Shown here piece after piece: positions 19,252 through 27,643 of a stretch of DNA of 64,000 nucleotides; position 1 is the first letter of the stretch; each line of letters begins with the position of its first letter. The position numbers and the translations under genes were made by a program. This DNA is from Paraburkholderia sacchari (GTDB lineage Bacteria > Pseudomonadota > Gammaproteobacteria > Burkholderiales > Burkholderiaceae): NCBI RefSeq assembly GCF_000785435.2, contig NZ_JTDB02000001.1:62001-126000 (forward strand), given 5' to 3'. Below the pieces are notes generated by a model, which saw nothing but the letters and a program-made list of their open reading frames with translations, did no database searches and was not told where the DNA came from.

Positions 19252-19834
19252 GGGCTGGACGAGTCCGTTGACGTGATCCGCCACTTCGGTCTGCTGTCGG
19301 GCCGCGAGCTGCGCCCACACAGCACACGTTTCGTCGGAATGCTACAACCGGACGAAAACCTTGCGCCGACATCTAACTTGTTGAATTCAAACAGAGTGTA
19401 TGTTTGTGGGCCTTGTGCGCTGCGGGCAGGGTTTGTCCACAGATTTCGTGCATAGCCCTGTGGACAAGCTCTGGGCGATTCACGCAAGTGCCTGTCGCCA
19501 AAGGGAAAGCGCCCCATGCATGCGTGCCTGCCGCATGTGCCCGGCATATGAACCCAATACAGGAATACCACTCACGCGTTCCACTATGCCAACACATTTG
19601 CGTCGCTTATGAAGCGGCATCGCAGATCAAGCGTGTCTCCCGCGTACGGCCAAGCGCCGGTCCAAATGTAAACCTGCTCCTGAAGACCCCTGAGATGATC
19701 GCCTCAGCCGAAAGCGAGGATGGAGGTGGTGGACAAAGACGGACGATCTGCCTTCCCTGCGCGAACCATTCCGAACGGGCAACGGTTGAACAACCCATTG
19801 CTTGAGAAATAAAGCCAATAGCAGGTCCAGACGC
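19252..19834. other. Gene-poor stretch with inverted-repeat copy C
   Basis: About 580 bases without a convincing gene. It contains a perfect inverted repeat at 19433-19467. Short open frames on both strands here lack start signals and recognisable domains. It is probably decayed mobile DNA continuous with the phage remnant. Confidence 0.5.
19433..19467. repeat. Dispersed inverted-repeat element, copy C
   Basis: Perfect 10-bp arms TTGTCCACAG and CTGTGGACAA flank a 15-base spacer. A CCTTGTGCGC box lies about 20 bases to the left. Spacer and arms share TCCACAGATTT-GT with copy B. Confidence 0.75.
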
Positions 19835-19870
19835 AACAAAGCCGGTTCTCTTGCGAGAACCGGCTTTGTT
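19835..19870. terminator. Strong bidirectional hairpin terminator
   Basis: A perfect 16-bp stem, AACAAAGCCGGTTCTC with its complement, closes on a 4-base TTGC loop. The T-rich ends suit termination in either direction. It lies about 80 bases beyond the stop of the leftward 51-aa gene and is its probable terminator. Confidence 0.85.
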
Positions 19871-19948
19871 CGATCTCACGACTGCTGGGGCGATACCCGA
19901 GCGGCGCATGGGCTGCGCCGCTACCCCGCCGGCAGCACTGCGGCGAAA

Positions 19949-20104
19949 TTAGTCGCGCGGCAGGTGGAACGGCTTGTAGTGCGAGCGGCGGATGCGTTCT
20001 GCTTCGCGATGACGCGCTGCATACGAGTATTCGGCATCCATCGGCAGGTACGGCGACGCGAAGAGATCGTTCACCTTTTGAAGAATTGCAAGGATAAAGC
20101 TCAT
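19949..20104 (-). CDS. 51-aa protein of unknown function
   Basis: Small protein of 51 aa beginning MSFILAILQKVNDLFASPYL and ending PFHLPRD. An amphipathic N-terminal helix is followed by a basic helix rich in Arg (AARHREAERIRRSHY). GGGAG lies 5 bases upstream of the ATG, a TATAAT sits on the same strand at 20160-20155, and a strong terminator follows, so it has a complete transcription unit of its own. No family was recognised. Two identical palindromes straddle the promoter, implying dedicated regulation. Confidence 0.75.
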   Translation of the reverse strand: MSFILAILQKVNDLFASPYLPMDAEYSYAARHREAERIRRSHYKPFHLPRD

Positions 20105-20128
20105 GGCGACTCCCGGTTAGACATGAAT

Positions 20129-20173
20129 CTAGGGTTTTCCCTAGGAATGAGTCGATTATAGGGTTTTCCCTAG
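20129..20173 (-). promoter_or_regulatory. Promoter with twin palindromic operator-like sites
   Basis: CTAGGGTTTTCCCTAG at 20129-20144 and TAGGGTTTTCCCTA at 20159-20172 have centres 29 bp apart. A minus-strand TATAAT (20160-20155) lies between them, touching the second. One site would cover the transcription start and the other the -10/-35 spacer of the 51-aa gene. This is the geometry of a repressor or bistable switch. The cognate regulator is not evident. Confidence 0.7.
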
Positions 20174-20240
20174 CTGAACGCCAGTGCGGTGCAGCAAGAA
20201 ATCTGCGGCGTCGTGTCGCGGCGTGGCGGCGGGCGGCCCT

Positions 20241-20301
20241 GCGTTGTATCAACACAACGCATGGATAACCCAAGATCTCCCCTCTCCCTTGGGGAGAGGG
20301 G
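20241..20301. repeat. Two adjacent hairpins, REP-like
   Basis: Hairpin one pairs GCGTTGT with ACAACGC (20241-20260). Hairpin two pairs CCCCTCTCCC with GGGAGAGGGG (20279-20301), and a related GGGGGAGAGGGG follows. They lie beyond the stop of the leftward membrane-protein gene at 20342. There is no T tract, so they may be mRNA-stabilising or REP-type elements and not a true terminator. Confidence 0.6.
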
Positions 20302-20341
20302 CCCGGGGGAGAGGGGGGAGGAAGCCAGAGTGAGAGCGGCG

Positions 20342-21484
20342 TCAGTTTTTTGCCGCTGCCTGGCGAGTGGCCGACTGCGTGTGCGTCCTGGACGACTTGC
20401 TGCCTGCCGTATGCGCGGCGGTCTTTTCCGTCGATTTCTGCGTTTTGGCGGTGCGTTCGGGACGGCGCGGCGGCGTCGGGCTCTCCGGCTCCCGGGCTGC
20501 GCCCGTCGGTGCGGTTGCCGGCGCCGTTGCCGCCGCAGCGGGCGCGACGGCGGTCAACGCGGCAAGGCGCGACGCCAAGTTGTCGAGCGCGGTCTGCTGG
20601 TTCTGCATCAGCACGTCCAGACGTTGCTGCTGCGCGGTCGCGTCGGCCGAAAGGCTCGCGAGCAGCAGAGTCTGGGCGATCGCCACGCCCGCCGTCACCA
20701 CGAGCGCGGCAACGGCGGCGCTCAACATCCATTTTGTTCTGCGCGTCTGGGCCGCCGTTTGCGCCGAAATCGCCGCGACGATTTCGGCCGGGAGCGCCGC
20801 CGTGGCGCGCTCGGGCGCCTGGCTGTGAACCACCGGGCCAACGTCTGCGGCATGCACCGCCGAAATCATGCGCGCCGTGTTGCCGGTGGCGCTGGTAGGC
20901 GCGTAGGAATGGCCGCTCGCGAGCGCGCCGGCCAGGGGTTCGGGCGATGGTTCGGGCGATGGTTCGGGCTGCTTCGGCGCAGCCGGCGTTGCGGGTTGCG
21001 GCGAAGCGTCAGCCTGGGTGGCCGCCAAAGCGACGATGGTCGCCATCGCCTCGCCCTGCCTCTGCGTGTCCGTCAGATCGGATGCCGGAACGGCCGAGGC
21101 TTGCGTGCCTGCTGGCTCATGCGGCTCCGGCGCATCCGTCCCGGCTGCGACAGCGGGCTCCGGCGCCTCGTCCTGCGCGCGGGCCGTTACCGGATCGCCC
21201 GAATCGTTCGGCTTGCCGTCGGCGCTTACGGCGTCCGCCGTCGGCTCGGCCGCTTTCTCGTGCGCCGGCGCAGCTTGACTGTCGTACGCCGCGCCAGCCG
21301 CTTCGTGTTCGAGCGCCGGCTCAGTCTCCTTATCAAAAAGATCGAGCATCGGCGCGCCCGCCTGGGCATCCGCCGGCTGTGCGGCGTCGGTATCGGCGGA
21401 AGGCGCCGGCGAGCGACGCCGGGACGACGCGCTGCGTGCGGCGCGTCCGGTATTCAAGGGTGCGTGTTCTACGTGTTCGGCCAT
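20342..21484 (-). CDS. Ala/Pro-rich single-span membrane protein
   Basis: A 380-aa protein of unknown function. The N-terminal 230 residues are acidic, Ala/Pro/Glu-rich and probably disordered. One transmembrane helix (MLSAAVAALVVTAGVAIAQTLLLASL) lies near residues 250-275, followed by a short helical segment (QQQRLDVLMQNQQTALDNLASRLAAL) with coiled-coil character, then a Lys/Thr/Arg-rich tail. The frame is open to 21679, but ATG 21484 avoids overlap with the mgtC remnant; no start has a strong ribosome site. The plan suggests an envelope-anchored scaffold; no family was recognised. Confidence 0.65.
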   Translation of the reverse strand: MAEHVEHAPLNTGRAARSASSRRRSPAPSADTDAAQPADAQAGAPMLDLFDKETEPALEHEAAGAAYDSQAAPAHEKAAEPTADAVSADGKPNDSGDPVTARAQDEAPEPAVAAGTDAPEPHEPAGTQASAVPASDLTDTQRQGEAMATIVALAATQADASPQPATPAAPKQPEPSPEPSPEPLAGALASGHSYAPTSATGNTARMISAVHAADVGPVVHSQAPERATAALPAEIVAAISAQTAAQTRRTKWMLSAAVAALVVTAGVAIAQTLLLASLSADATAQQQRLDVLMQNQQTALDNLASRLAALTAVAPAAAATAPATAPTGAAREPESPTPPRRPERTAKTQKSTEKTAAHTAGSKSSRTHTQSATRQAAAKN

Positions 21485-21675
21485 GGATCGACGATGAGAC
21501 TCGCTTCTGGTGAACTCGCGTCGCACGTCGGTCACGCCTGGCCGCAGCGTGACCGCCGCGCTCCGCTCCTTGGGCGCGCGCCCTTGAAACCCCAAAGTCG
21601 CGCGCCGCTGGTCAGGCATATTAGCGGCAAACGTTTGACCTGAGAGCCCCCCGAATGCGAACCACGCATGACGCA

Positions 21676-21935
21676 TCAACCTTGTCCGTCATCCTCGCGA
21701 AATTCCTTGACGACAGATAGACGCCGCAATGCCGTGCAGATCGCCTCGTACTCCATCGACGAGACGCGGCTCAGCACGATCATCACTTCGTCGAGTTCGG
21801 ACGAATCGTCGCTCTGCTGCACCACGAACTGCTTCACACGTGGGCTGGACGTGCCCAGCGCTCGAAGCCGATCACGCTGCCAAGCGCGGCGGCCAGCACC
21901 AACCGCGAAATGAGTTCCCGGTTACCGAGCATCAT
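21676..21935 (-). pseudogene. mgtC/sapB-family gene with internal deletion
   Basis: A good start (AAGGAG 7 bases before ATG 21935) leads into NRELISRLVLAAALGSVIGFER, the first helix of MgtC/SapB proteins. After about 33 codons the frame stops. In the next frame the C-terminal domain resumes (KQFVVQQSDDSSELDEVMIV, EAICTALRRLSVVKEFRED) and ends at 21676. MgtC proteins are about 230 aa; roughly 130 central codons, holding the remaining helices, are missing and the junction is out of frame. The product cannot be functional. Confidence 0.7.
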
Positions 21936-22150
21936 TCTCGCTCTCCTTGCCTTCGTGGATGTGCGCCGCTTGCGCAGGCCATCCAGTTGCCGGAATTGCC
22001 GCGCCCAGGCGCCCCGACGCCGCCCGGCATGCGCTGCGTCAATCGCAACGCCCCGCCGCATGCTTGCATCCTGGCCGCATAACAGAGATGGATTGACCCC
22101 AGCGTACAATCGCATGCACCCGTTTTCCTCGTGCCGGCGCCCATGCGCCC

Positions 22151-23245
22151 ATGTCACTCATGAACGCTCTCACCGGCGCAGCAAGCCTGCGCGATCATTT
22201 CGACCGCACGATCCTCGCGTTGTGGCGCGGCCCTGGCTTCAACGCGGCGCTGCGCCTCGCGCACGAGGCGCTCGACGCGTCGGGCACGACGCCGCTGCCC
22301 GACGTGCGCTATCGGGCGATGGCCTGCGCCCGCCAGCTTTTCGTGTTCTCGCAGGCCGGCGAAGCCGCGCATGCGCACACGCTCTACACATCGCTGTGCG
22401 ACACCTTCGCCGATCGCACGCACGGCGGATGGCTCTACAGCGTCGATGCCCAGGGCGCGCCGCTCGACACGACGAAAGATCTCTACACGCACGCGTTCGT
22501 GGTGTTCGCGTGCGCGGCATACGGCCAGCGCCTTGGCGTGCCGGAAGCGCTCGACACCGCGCGCGAAACATCGGCGCTGATCGTCGACCGTTTCAAGGCG
22601 CGCGACGGCTTGCTCAACGCCGCACTCGACGCGTCGTTTGCGAGCGTCACGAGCGGGCCGCTGCAAAATCCGCTGATGCATCTGACCGAAGCGTGGCTCG
22701 TGGCGCGCGAGGCAACCGGCGATGCCGCTTTCGACGCGGCCATCACCACGCTCGCCGAAGCTGTGGCGCGCAATTTCCTCCACACGCCCACGGGCTGCAT
22801 CGCCGAATTGCCGCTCGGCGCGCCGCACAATCGGCTCGAACCCGGGCATCAATTCGAGTGGTTCTGGCTCGTGCAGCAGGCGGGCGCGCAACGGCTCGGC
22901 GCGTCGGGGCTTCAGGACGCGCTCGCGCGTGCGTTCGCGTTCGCCGTGAAGCACGGCGTGGACCCGGCCACCGGCGCCGTGGCGGCATCCCTCGACGAGC
23001 AGGGCCGCGTGATCGACGCCACGCAGCGCATCTGGGCGCAGACCGAGTATCTGCGCGCGCTCGCCACGCACGGCGATACCGTTGTGCGCGCAACGTTAGA
23101 GGCGCAGATCGGCAATTTCGCGCAGCGCTTTCTCACGCCGCAAGGCTGGGTGGAGTGCCGCGGCGCGGCCGGGGAAATCGCCCGCGCCGACATGCCCTCG
23201 ACCACGCCGTATCACCTGTTAACGGCGTACCGCGCGCTGCCCTGA
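22151..23245 (+). CDS. AGE-family sugar epimerase/isomerase
   Basis: Cytosolic (alpha/alpha)6-barrel enzyme of 364 aa in the N-acylglucosamine 2-epimerase / mannose isomerase family. Conserved features: DVRYRAMACARQLFVFSQA, GGWLYSVD, KDLYTHAFVVFACAAYG, the NPLMHLTEAWL helix with its His, GHQFEWFWL, and the C-terminal RIWAQTEYLRAL. The catalytic His pair of the family appears present. Substrate could be mannose, fructose or an N-acyl sugar; the neighbouring sugar-acid operon is on the other strand and not obviously linked. A terminator follows immediately. Confidence 0.85.
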   Translation: MSLMNALTGAASLRDHFDRTILALWRGPGFNAALRLAHEALDASGTTPLPDVRYRAMACARQLFVFSQAGEAAHAHTLYTSLCDTFADRTHGGWLYSVDAQGAPLDTTKDLYTHAFVVFACAAYGQRLGVPEALDTARETSALIVDRFKARDGLLNAALDASFASVTSGPLQNPLMHLTEAWLVAREATGDAAFDAAITTLAEAVARNFLHTPTGCIAELPLGAPHNRLEPGHQFEWFWLVQQAGAQRLGASGLQDALARAFAFAVKHGVDPATGAVAASLDEQGRVIDATQRIWAQTEYLRALATHGDTVVRATLEAQIGNFAQRFLTPQGWVECRGAAGEIARADMPSTTPYHLLTAYRALP

Positions 23246-23251
23246 CGCGCT

Positions 23252-23300
23252 GGGGAATCCGCCAGCCCTCCTCGGGCTGCGCGGGATTCCCGTCATTTTT
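23252..23300 (+). terminator. Terminator of the AGE-epimerase gene
   Basis: Stem GGGAATCC paired with GGATTCCC encloses an inner CAGCCC/GGGCTG stem. A CATTTTT tract follows. It lies directly after the epimerase stop codon. Confidence 0.85.
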
Positions 23301-23407
23301 CACAATAATTCAGGCACCGCAGCCCGACGATTCACCTTGCGCCGCCGCACGGCACTTCCTAGAGTGGTTAGGAAACTACGCGGGCGTGGCCCCTGAGGAA
23401 TCCGAAG

Positions 23408-23845
23408 ATGACCGATCTGGTGGATCGCGCGCGCGGCGCGCTTCATGCGCAACCGTTCAGCATGCTGCTCGGCACCGAGCTAATGAGCGTCGGGGCCAAC
23501 GAGTTGACGCTGCGGCTGCCCGTGCGCGACGAACTCAAGCAGCAGCACGGTTTCGTGCACGGCGGGGTAATCAGCTATCTCGCCGACAACGCCCTCACGT
23601 TCGCGGGCGCGCTGGCGCTCGGCCCGCGCGTGGTGACGAGCGAGTACAAAATCAATTACCTGCGGCCCGCGATGTCCGGCACGCTGGTCGCGCGGGCGCG
23701 CGTGGTCCACGCGGGACGCCTGCAGGCCACCTGCCAGTGCAGCGTGTTCGTGATGGAAAACGGCGACGAGCGGCTCGTGGCGCTGGCGCAGGGCACGGTC
23801 AGCCGGATGGGAGAAACCGGCGGCACCCCCGACGCGCCCGCATAA
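23408..23845 (+). CDS. PaaI-type hotdog thioesterase
   Basis: A 145-aa single-hotdog-fold acyl-CoA thioesterase of the PaaI/YiiD group. The motif HGFVHGGVISYLADNALTFAG carries the conserved HGG and the acidic residue of this clan, and the second half (YKINYLRPAMSGTLVARARVVHAGR) is typical. It hydrolyses small or aromatic acyl-CoA esters; the natural substrate cannot be told. AGGA lies 8 bases before the ATG. A terminator separates it from the convergent operon. Confidence 0.88.
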   Translation: MTDLVDRARGALHAQPFSMLLGTELMSVGANELTLRLPVRDELKQQHGFVHGGVISYLADNALTFAGALALGPRVVTSEYKINYLRPAMSGTLVARARVVHAGRLQATCQCSVFVMENGDERLVALAQGTVSRMGETGGTPDAPA

Positions 23846-23870
23846 CGCGGTGGGATAAAAGCACAAAGCC

Positions 23871-23905
23871 AAACGGCCGCGCATTCATTGCGGGGCCGTT
23901 TGTTC
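23871..23905. terminator. Bidirectional terminator between thioesterase and sugar operon
   Basis: AAACGGCC pairs with GGCCGTTT, with T-rich sequence on each side. It serves the thioesterase gene on the plus strand and the long leftward sugar operon ending at 23932. Confidence 0.75.
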
Positions 23906-23931
23906 ATTGCGGCGGCAGGAGAAAAACGCGC

Positions 23932-24780
23932 TCAGTCCGCCGCGCGCGTCTTCTGCGTCTGCACGCCCAGCCCTTCCACACCGAGGCGCACGGTCTGTCC
24001 CGGCTTCAGGTACACCGGTTCGGGCTTCACGCCCATGCCCACACCCGGCGGCGTGCCTGTGGTAATCACGTCGCCCGGTTGCAGGCTCATGCACTGCGAC
24101 AGATACGACACCAGCTTCGCGACCGTGAAGACCATCGTGCGCGTGCTGCCATTCTGGTAGCGGTGGCCGTCCACTTCGAGCCACATCGAGAGATTCTGCG
24201 GATCGGCCACCTCGTCGCGCGTGACGAGCCATGGGCCGATCGGACCGAAAGTATCGAAACCCTTGCCCTTGTCCCACTGGCCGCCGCGCTCGATCTGCCA
24301 CTCGCGCTCGGACACGTCATTGACCACGCAGTAGCCCGCCACGTAGTTCAGCGCATCGGCCTCGCTCACGTTCTTCGCGTGCTTGCCGATCACCACGCCC
24401 AGCTCGACTTCCCAATCGGTTTTCTTCGAGCCGCGCGGGATTTCGATGTCGTCGTTCGGTCCGACGATGCAGCTCGTCCACTTGTTGAACACCACCGGCT
24501 CGCTCGGCACTGGCAGGCCCGATTCGGCGGCGTGATCGGCGTAATTCAGGCCGATGGCCACCATCTTGCCGATATGGCCCACGCAGGCCCCGAGGCGCGG
24601 GTTGCCCTCCACGAGCGGCAGCGTTTCCGGGTCGATGGTGCGCAGTTGCGCGAGGCCCGCGTCGGAAAGCACATCCCCCGCGATGTCGGCAACGGCGCCC
24701 GAGAGCGCGCGGATACGGCCCTCGGCATCGAGGAGGCCCGGCTTTTCGTGACCCTTGGGGCCATAGCGAAGCAATTTCAT
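23932..24780 (-). CDS. FAH-family hydrolase, probable 2,4-diketo-3-deoxy-sugar-acid hydrolase
   Basis: A 282-aa fumarylacetoacetate-hydrolase-family enzyme. GLNYADHAAESG, the metal-ligand segment DWEVELGVVIGK and TTGTPPGVGMG are typical. It is the last cistron of a leftward operon that also encodes a sugar-acid dehydratase and SDR dehydrogenase. In the known L-fucose and L-rhamnose diketo pathways an FAH-type enzyme cleaves the 2,4-diketo-3-deoxy acid to pyruvate plus lactate, and that role is inferred here. AAGGA precedes the ATG by 9 bases. Confidence 0.85.
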   Translation of the reverse strand: MKLLRYGPKGHEKPGLLDAEGRIRALSGAVADIAGDVLSDAGLAQLRTIDPETLPLVEGNPRLGACVGHIGKMVAIGLNYADHAAESGLPVPSEPVVFNKWTSCIVGPNDDIEIPRGSKKTDWEVELGVVIGKHAKNVSEADALNYVAGYCVVNDVSEREWQIERGGQWDKGKGFDTFGPIGPWLVTRDEVADPQNLSMWLEVDGHRYQNGSTRTMVFTVAKLVSYLSQCMSLQPGDVITTGTPPGVGMGVKPEPVYLKPGQTVRLGVEGLGVQTQKTRAAD

Positions 24781-24878
24781 TGTCTCTGTTCCTTGTCTGT
24801 CTTATGCGATACGCACGACCGTGCGGTACGTGCGGTGCGTCCGGCGGCAATCATCGCATGGATGGGTCCAGACGCTCA

Positions 24879-25622
24879 CTAGTTAGACCACCCGCCGTCG
24901 ATCACATGCGTTTGTCCGGTCGTGAACGCCGACTCGTCCGATGCGAGATAGAGCGCGAGCGCCGCGATCTCGTCGGTCGTGCCCACGCGCCCCATCGGCT
25001 GCCGCGCGACGAAAGCCGCGCGCGCGGCGTCCACGCTCGTGTGCTGCGCCACCGCCTGCGCGGCAATGCGCTCTTCGAGCGAGGGCGAGGCCACGGTGCC
25101 GGGGCAAATCGCGTTGCAGCGGATGCCGCGCGTCACGAAGTCGGCGGCCACGGCCTTGGTCAACCCTATCACAGCCGCCTTGGACGCGCCGTACACGAAA
25201 CGGTTGGGCACGCCCTTCACGCTAGATGCCGCCGATGACATGTTGATGATCGAGCCCCCGCCCGCTTCCAGCATCGCGGGCAAAAAGGCGCGGATGGTCC
25301 GGTACATCGCCTTGACGTTGAGGTCGAACGCGAAGTCCCAGTCTTCCTCGCTCGCTTCGAGAATCGAGCCCGCGTGCACGAAGCCCGCGCAATTGAACAG
25401 TACGTCGATTGCACCGAGTTCCCGCGCGAGCGCCGCGATGGCCGCGCCGTCGCGCACGTCGAGCTTGCGCGCCTCGACCGGCAGGGCGGCGAGCGCGTCG
25501 ATGCGGATATCGGTCGCGATCACGCGTGCGCCTTCGCGCGCGAACCATTCGGCGGCGGTGTAGCCGATGCCCTGGCCCGCCGCGGTGATCAAGGCCGTCT
25601 TGCCGGCCAGTCTTTGTGCCAT
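24879..25622 (-). CDS. SDR dehydrogenase, probable 2-keto-3-deoxy-L-fuconate dehydrogenase
   Basis: A 247-aa classical short-chain dehydrogenase. Cofactor motif AAGQGIG near residue 14, D38 in the NAD-favouring position, NCAG at 77-80, catalytic Ser130, Tyr144 and Lys148, and the C-terminal HVIDGGWSN. It closely fits the dehydrogenase that oxidises 2-keto-3-deoxy-L-fuconate at C4 to the diketo acid. AGGAG lies 7 bases before the ATG. About 100 bases separate it from the FAH gene downstream and 50 from the lactonase gene upstream. Confidence 0.87.
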   Translation of the reverse strand: MAQRLAGKTALITAAGQGIGYTAAEWFAREGARVIATDIRIDALAALPVEARKLDVRDGAAIAALARELGAIDVLFNCAGFVHAGSILEASEEDWDFAFDLNVKAMYRTIRAFLPAMLEAGGGSIINMSSAASSVKGVPNRFVYGASKAAVIGLTKAVAADFVTRGIRCNAICPGTVASPSLEERIAAQAVAQHTSVDAARAAFVARQPMGRVGTTDEIAALALYLASDESAFTTGQTHVIDGGWSN

Positions 25623-25671
25623 CTTCCCACTCCTGTTGATTCGAATTTGCTTGCCTTATTTAGAACCGCAT

Positions 25672-26532
25672 TTAGAGCCGATAAAACGCAGCTGCATTGC
25701 CGCCGAATACGGCGGCGCGCTCGCGTTCGTCAAGGTGCGCGAACAGGCGCTGGGCGCTCGCGTGCCAACGTTCGTAGTCGCCGTTGAGATTGAGCACGGG
25801 CCAGTCGCTGCCCCACATGAGCCGATGCACGCCGAAACTCGCAAGCAGATGCTCGACCCATGGGCCCAGCGTGGCGTCGCTCCAGCCGGGCGCGGCCTCG
25901 GTCGCGAGACCCGACACCTTGCAATAAACCTGCGGAAAGCGCGCGAGGCGCGCGATGGCGTGCGACCACGCATCGAACCCCGGGGCGCCCTCCGCACCCT
26001 CGCGGATGGGCGGCTTCGCGCCATGATCGATCACCACTCGCAGCGCGCGATGGCGCTCAAGAAACGTTTCGAGCGCGCGCGCGTGGCGCGTGAAGATCAG
26101 CGCATCGAATGCGAGGTCGTGCGCGATCAGGGCGTCGACGGCGCGCGCGGTATCGGCGGTCGCGATCCAGTCGTCGTCGGGCAGGTCCTGGAGCATCGGG
26201 CGCACGGCGCGCAGCTTCGGTTCGCGTGCGAGTTCGGCAATCAGCTCGGGCGCGAGCGGGTCGTCGAGCGGCACCCAGCCCACCACGGCAGCGATCGAAT
26301 CGTCGTGGCGCGCGAGATCGAGCAGATACCAGGTTTCGTCGACGGTGGGCGCGGCCTGCACGAGCACCGTGCGCGCAACACTGCAGCGCGCGCGCAGCGG
26401 CGCGAGATCGGCGGGGCCGAAGGGACGATAGAGCGCGGTCAGCGCGGGCGTGAGCCAGCCGTAGTCGCCACGCGTGGGGTCCCAGTAGTGCTGATGCGCG
26501 TCGATGCGCGCGATTGCGGTTGGCTTTGTCAT
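25672..26532 (-). CDS. Amidohydrolase-family sugar lactonase
   Basis: A 286-aa TIM-barrel metal-dependent hydrolase of the amidohydrolase_2 group. It starts IDAHQHYWDP (metal-binding HxH), with VVIDHGAKPP and the late MWGSDWPV Asp as further metal or catalytic residues. Close relatives hydrolyse L-fucono-, L-rhamnono- or related 1,4/1,5-lactones to the aldonic acid. ATG 26532 is chosen although the frame extends to 26739, because the conserved domain begins eight residues later and GAAGG precedes it. It follows the aldo/keto reductase gene by 13 bases. Confidence 0.85.
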   Translation of the reverse strand: MTKPTAIARIDAHQHYWDPTRGDYGWLTPALTALYRPFGPADLAPLRARCSVARTVLVQAAPTVDETWYLLDLARHDDSIAAVVGWVPLDDPLAPELIAELAREPKLRAVRPMLQDLPDDDWIATADTARAVDALIAHDLAFDALIFTRHARALETFLERHRALRVVIDHGAKPPIREGAEGAPGFDAWSHAIARLARFPQVYCKVSGLATEAAPGWSDATLGPWVEHLLASFGVHRLMWGSDWPVLNLNGDYERWHASAQRLFAHLDERERAAVFGGNAAAFYRL

Positions 26533-26545
26533 GAGATCGGCGCCT

Positions 26546-27607
26546 TCAAGGCAGCGGCGCGCGCGCATCGACGAGGCCCTCGTCGCGCAACGCGCGCCAG
26601 AGCCCGGCCGGCAGCTTCGTTTCGAACGACGCCACGTTCTCGCGCAATTCCGCCGCGCTGCGCGCGCCGGTGAGCACCGTCGCCACGGCCGGATGCGCGT
26701 AGGGAAACTGCAGCGCCGCCGCCGCGAGCGGCGCGTCATGCGCGCGGCAAACCGCTTCGATACGCGCGACGCGCTCGATCACCTCGGGCGGCGCATCGCC
26801 GTAATTGAACTTGCGCTCGCCCGCGAGGCCGCGCGCGAGAATGCCCGAATTGAACGCGCCGCCCAGCAAGATGCTCACGCCGCGCTCGGTGCAGGCGGGC
26901 AGCAGATCGTCGAGCGGCCCCTGTTCGAGCAGCGTGTAGCGGCCCGCCAGCAGCGCGCAATCGATGTCGAACTCGCGCATCGCGTCGAGCACCGCTTCGC
27001 GCTCGTTCACGCCGAGGCCGACGGCCTTCACCGCGCCCGAGGCGCGCAATTCGTCGAGCGCGCGAAACCCGCCGCCCTCAGTCAGTTGCCGCCAGTAATG
27101 CGCGTTGCGCTCGCCGTGCGTGAGGCGGCCGATGTCGTGCACAAGCAGGATGTCGATGTCGACGATGCCGAGCCGCTGCTGGCTGTCCTCGAACGAGCGC
27201 AGGATGCCTGCGCGCGTGTAGTCGTAAATGGCCTCGAACGGAAGCGGATTCTGCCAGCCTTCGCTGCCGTCGTAGCGGTGCGTGCGCGGCACGAAGCGGC
27301 GGCCCACCTTGGTCGACAGCACGTACTCGCCGCGCGGATAGCGCCGCAACGCATCGCCGAGCCGATGCTCGGCCTTCGTGTGGCCATAGTGCGGCGCGGT
27401 GTCGAAGAAGCGCACGCCGGCATCCCAGGCGGCATCGACGGTGGCCTGCGCCTCTGCGTCGGTGAGATCGCGGTACAGGCCGCCAAGCGGCGCGGTCCCA
27501 AGACTCAATGCGCTCACCTCGAGCGCGGTGCGCCCGATGCGGCGGCACTGCGCGACCTGCCGGTGGTGCTGATCGCGTTGATGATGCCGGTGCGGCTCCT
27601 GCGCCAT
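26546..27607 (-). CDS. Aldo/keto reductase, probable L-fucose (D-threo-aldose) 1-dehydrogenase
   Basis: A 353-aa aldo/keto reductase with the complete tetrad Asp69, Tyr74, Lys100 and His157. The EGWQNPLPFEAIYDYTRAG and LLVHDIGRLTHG segments resemble D-threo-aldose 1-dehydrogenases that oxidise L-fucose, L-galactose or D-arabinose to the lactone using NAD(P)+. An unusual His/Gln/Arg-rich extension of about 20 residues precedes the domain; the ATG is supported by GAGGAG. It supplies the first catabolic step of the operon. Confidence 0.85.
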   Translation of the reverse strand: MAQEPHRHHQRDQHHRQVAQCRRIGRTALEVSALSLGTAPLGGLYRDLTDAEAQATVDAAWDAGVRFFDTAPHYGHTKAEHRLGDALRRYPRGEYVLSTKVGRRFVPRTHRYDGSEGWQNPLPFEAIYDYTRAGILRSFEDSQQRLGIVDIDILLVHDIGRLTHGERNAHYWRQLTEGGGFRALDELRASGAVKAVGLGVNEREAVLDAMREFDIDCALLAGRYTLLEQGPLDDLLPACTERGVSILLGGAFNSGILARGLAGERKFNYGDAPPEVIERVARIEAVCRAHDAPLAAAALQFPYAHPAVATVLTGARSAAELRENVASFETKLPAGLWRALRDEGLVDARAPLP

Positions 27608-27643
27608 GCGAAGTGCCTCCTCAATCGGGTGAATGGAACGGCG

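Noticed and set aside
19607..19909. 100-aa minus-strand frame as a gene
   Set aside because: It runs through the strong terminator hairpin at 19835-19870, lacks a ribosome site and has no domain.
21910..24882. Long plus-strand open frame of about 990 codons
   Set aside because: It lies over the epimerase and thioesterase genes and antisense to the FAH gene; its composition is Arg-rich and domain-free.
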